In this document: piece by piece, positions 4,460-6,573 of the stretch
Position numbering within the stretch: the stretch's first letter is position 1
How the letters are laid out: the number at the start of each line of letters is the position of its first letter
Assembly (NCBI GenBank): GCA_011523195.1
Contig: WTHH01000438.1
Span: forward strand, 1-6,573
From: Verrucomicrobiales bacterium
Lineage (GTDB): Bacteria; Verrucomicrobiota; Verrucomicrobiia; Limisphaerales; UBA1096
DNA: 6,573 bases
Direction of reading: 5' to 3'
Translations under genes and position numbers: made by a program
The notes under the pieces: model-generated
Seen by the model: only the letters and a program-made list of their open reading frames with translations
Told to the model about the DNA's origin: nothing
Databases searched by the model: none

Positions 4460-6015
4460 CGCAAATAGTTCAGCGTGTACCAGCCTCGGGGATTGGTGAA
4501 TTTGCTGCCGCCCGCTCCGGTCAGGCCGGATTGGATTATGAACTCGTAAACCCGATCCTTGACGAGATCCATCGACAGGTGAACCGATTTCCCATCCTCG
4601 GCAACGGTGATCCTGCTCGGCTTTACATCGGTCGTGCCGACCTTGGGCGAGCCGTACTCGGCGCGATACTCGTAGCCCCAATGCTTGATTTTGTAGCTCG
4701 CCGCATCGGCCGCTGACTTTTTGTCCACCGGCTTGGTGAAGACGATCGTGAATCCATCCTTCGTGAGGCTGACGTGATGCATCTCCATCGGAGTGGTTTT
4801 CCCGTCCCAGAAGATCCGCTCGAGGCCGAAGCGTTTGCCGCCAACAGACCCCCAGCCGCGACCGGTCTGCCCCACCCAAAGAGCGTTGTCCGGGCCAAAT
4901 CGATTTCGCATCGCACCGCAGTGCATCGGGTCGACAAAATCGAACACGATCCCCTGGAATTCACCCTGCACTTTTTCGAGGTGCGCCCGCATCATGTTTG
5001 ACTTGGTTTGGTCGCCCACGAACACCTGTCCGGCAAACGGGCCAAACTTGCCCTCGGTCAAGTCCCAGACCGGTTCGCCGGGCGAGCTGGCAAGTTCCCC
5101 GTGCGGAAACCAGATCGCCGGAGGCGTGCGCAGCTTTTCGTAATCCGTCACGCTGATTTTGTTCAGGCGCTTGACCGTGGCCGCAACCTTGCGCTCGTGA
5201 TCCTTGTAGTCTGAGAGCAGCTTCACATCCGTTGAGGCACTGGCCACTTGATAACCCGGGTGATCCGTTAGGCTGGAGGGATGCCCGTGAAACCGGCCCT
5301 TGACCACGTGATGCAGGGACGAGGTGCCGTTCCAGTCGCCCTGGTTGTCGGTGTAAAAAATATCCCCGTCCGGACTGATCCCGATGCCAGCGGGCGAGCG
5401 CAACCCGGACGACCACGGCACGAACCGGCCATCCAGTGTCACCTGAAACGACCAGCCCCGATAAAACGCCGAGCGGCCCATCTTGGAGTCATGCACCCGG
5501 CCGATATCCCAACGGTGGCTGCCGGCCCAACCGCGCCAGCTCAGGCTGGTGTTAAGCGTGCCGTAAAAATTGCCGTACCGGTCCCGCACAAGGCCAAAGG
5601 AGTATTCATGATAATTGTCGGTCAACCCCCACGACGAATTCACCGTTTCGTACACGTCGGCCACGTTGTCGCCATCCTCATCGACGAGCTTGGTCAATTC
5701 CGGCCGTTGCATTACCCATACCTCTTTCGTTTTTTGGTCGATGTAAATGCCCAGCGGCTCGTGCAACCCATCGGCGAACAGCGACCACTTGTCATCCTTG
5801 TACCTCCACACCTCACCTTCGCGCGTGCAGATAAAAAGATGTCCATCGGGATGAAACTCCATTCCACCCACTCCCAGCACAATTTCGTCGGGAATCTGGA
5901 TCGTATCAACGCTATACCCCGCCGGGATATGCTTCGGCGCCACATCAGCAGAAGCAAGGCCGCCCATCAAAAACAGGCCGGTCAGGCCCTTAAACCAGTT
6001 TTTTGTTTTCGTCAT
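4456..6015 (-). CDS. secreted PQQ/sugar-dehydrogenase-type beta-propeller protein
   Basis: A 519-residue protein. MTKTKNWFKGLTGLFLMGG followed by LASA (20-23) is a Sec signal peptide with likely cleavage before D24. The rest matches the glucose/sorbosone dehydrogenase-like propellers common in planctomycetes and verrucomicrobia. Blade-type strands include GMEFHPDGHLFICTREGEVW (51-70), GLHEPLGIYID (83-93) and GLRSPAGIGISPDGDIFYTD. There is a calcium-loop-like DEDGDNVAD at 112-120, and FGPDNALWVGQTGRGWG near the end of the propeller. The last roughly 110 residues (from VSLTKDGFTIVFTKPVD) form a beta-rich domain ending in WYTLNYLR, often seen at the C-terminus of these proteins. No CxxCH haem motif is present, so an attached cytochrome is absent. 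Oxidation of a sugar or alcohol outside the cytoplasm is the family expectation, but catalytic residues cannot be confirmed by eye. The start at 6015 gives the signal peptide at the true N-terminus; there is no strong ribosome binding site. It begins 13 bases after the FG-GAP gene, probably in one operon. Confidence 0.85.
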   Translation of the reverse strand: MTKTKNWFKGLTGLFLMGGLASADVAPKHIPAGYSVDTIQIPDEIVLGVGGMEFHPDGHLFICTREGEVWRYKDDKWSLFADGLHEPLGIYIDQKTKEVWVMQRPELTKLVDEDGDNVADVYETVNSSWGLTDNYHEYSFGLVRDRYGNFYGTLNTSLSWRGWAGSHRWDIGRVHDSKMGRSAFYRGWSFQVTLDGRFVPWSSGLRSPAGIGISPDGDIFYTDNQGDWNGTSSLHHVVKGRFHGHPSSLTDHPGYQVASASTDVKLLSDYKDHERKVAATVKRLNKISVTDYEKLRTPPAIWFPHGELASSPGEPVWDLTEGKFGPFAGQVFVGDQTKSNMMRAHLEKVQGEFQGIVFDFVDPMHCGAMRNRFGPDNALWVGQTGRGWGSVGGKRFGLERIFWDGKTTPMEMHHVSLTKDGFTIVFTKPVDKKSAADAASYKIKHWGYEYRAEYGSPKVGTTDVKPSRITVAEDGKSVHLSMDLVKDRVYEFIIQSGLTGAGGSKFTNPRGWYTLNYLR

Positions 6016-6028
6016 CTTGTTTACAAAT

Positions 6029-6573
6029 TCATTTAAGGGGATTTTCGTACCAGAAGACCCCGAGGTTGTCGGATTCTTCGCAGGTGATGGCGTCGAGGTC
6101 TCCGTCCTTATCAAGATCGACCAACTCGATCAGGTCGAACTTCACACCGACACTTCCGCCGATGTTGTGCACCGCCCATTTCGACTCAGCCTGCTCCAGC
6201 CATGACACGCCGGGGACTTTTCGGTTGCCGCCGGTGTTGGTGGTGTGTACGAGATCGGGGCGACCGTCTCCGTTGACGTCGCCGATGGCCACGGCTTTGC
6301 CATGCGGCAAACCATAAGGGTTGGGCAAGGTGTCAACGTCCCATTTGGTGTCGGCTTTTTTAAAAATCAAGAGTTGCTGACTACGGGTGGTGCAAACGAT
6401 GTCCATGTCGTCATCGCCATCGAGGTCGGCTGCGTCCAAAAACATCACTTCTTTCCCCTGCCCGCCCAGCAGGTGATCCTTCCACGCGGTCGGTTTTCGG
6501 ATCGTTGCCGAGCCGGGATTTTCCAGCCAACCCACGCCCCGGTTGGAACCCCTCCGATCGGAGTAAATCAGGT
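6029..6573 (-). CDS. FG-GAP/VCBS repeat protein, C-terminal part
   Basis: The frame is open to the right edge, so the 5' end is outside the window; about 180 residues are visible. Three acidic calcium-binding loops appear: DLDGDDDMD (6401-6427), DVNGDGRPD (6254-6280) and DLDKDGDLD (6092-6118). These are the hallmark of FG-GAP/VCBS propeller repeats. The blades also share a W-[LY]-E-[NQ] strand: GVGWLENPG, VSWLEQAE and VFWYENPLK. The protein ends right after the third such strand, so the visible part is a run of consecutive blades with an intact C-terminus. Such proteins are usually secreted and bind ligands or surfaces. A GTG at 6535 is only an internal codon; coding continues upstream of it (IYSDRRGSNRGVGW). 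The propeller gene follows after 13 bases, suggesting joint expression. Confidence 0.88.
   Translation of the reverse strand, partial: LIYSDRRGSNRGVGWLENPGSATIRKPTAWKDHLLGGQGKEVMFLDAADLDGDDDMDIVCTTRSQQLLIFKKADTKWDVDTLPNPYGLPHGKAVAIGDVNGDGRPDLVHTTNTGGNRKVPGVSWLEQAESKWAVHNIGGSVGVKFDLIELVDLDKDGDLDAITCEESDNLGVFWYENPLK

Noticed and set aside
4319..4879. Minus-strand open frame of 186 codons at the FAD/propeller junction
   Set aside because: It overlaps both real genes in other frames and shows no domain pattern or ribosome binding site.
5281..6036. Long plus-strand open frame (251 codons) opposite the propeller gene
   Set aside because: It is antisense to a clear secreted propeller with signal peptide and family motifs. 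Its translation has no recognisable domain and is of the kind GC-rich third positions create by chance.
1..6573. Search for mobile elements, CRISPR arrays, tRNA or rRNA genes, and toxin or defence modules
   Set aside because: No transposase or integrase motif, regularly spaced repeat array, tRNA-like fold or recognised defence domain was seen. The recurring palindrome has irregular spacing and lies in coding DNA.

Overview
The window looks like chromosomal DNA from a GC-rich member of the Planctomycetota–Verrucomicrobiota group, with Verrucomicrobiota the better guess. This is inferred from gene content, not from a marker gene. The clues are an exported FAD oxidoreductase, a secreted sugar-dehydrogenase-type propeller with the C-terminal domain typical of these phyla, and an FG-GAP/VCBS protein. 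There is no phage, insertion sequence, CRISPR array, rRNA or tRNA that I can see. Coding density is near total: almost every base is in a gene, and several neighbours overlap.

Layout. (a) Positions 1-1053, plus strand: the 3' end of a TPR-repeat gene, then a DUF2203 protein joined to it by a stop/start overlap (TGATG), then a small membrane protein 12 bases further on. This is probably one operon. (b) Positions 999-2644, minus strand: a dihydroorotate-dehydrogenase-like flavoprotein followed by coaE (dephospho-CoA kinase), coupled by a TAATG overlap. The coaE 3' end runs 55 bases into the membrane-protein gene from the opposite strand. (c) Positions 2645-2725: the only real intergenic gap, an 81-base divergent control region with a perfect 7+7 inverted repeat and a plausible sigma-70-type promoter. 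(d) Positions 2726-4459, plus strand: an FAD-dependent oxidoreductase with a Tat-like, lipoprotein-like N-terminus. (e) Positions 4456-6573, minus strand: an FG-GAP/VCBS protein (its 5' end lies outside the window) followed 13 bases later by a secreted beta-propeller protein of the PQQ sugar dehydrogenase type. The stop codons of (d) and (e) overlap by four bases.

The left half is housekeeping-like (CoA synthesis, a flavin dehydrogenase, conserved small proteins). The right half is an export-oriented set (Tat flavoprotein, propeller, VCBS), as often found in PVC bacteria that handle complex carbohydrates. No substrate can be named from the sequence.

The most unusual signal is not a gene. The 10-base palindrome CTTGGCCAAG occurs five times between 8 and 2379, each time followed by CG on the plus strand. 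It lies in genes on both strands and is translated in three different codon phases, so it looks like a DNA-level signal and not a protein motif. No previously undescribed defence, mobile or biosynthetic system could be supported.
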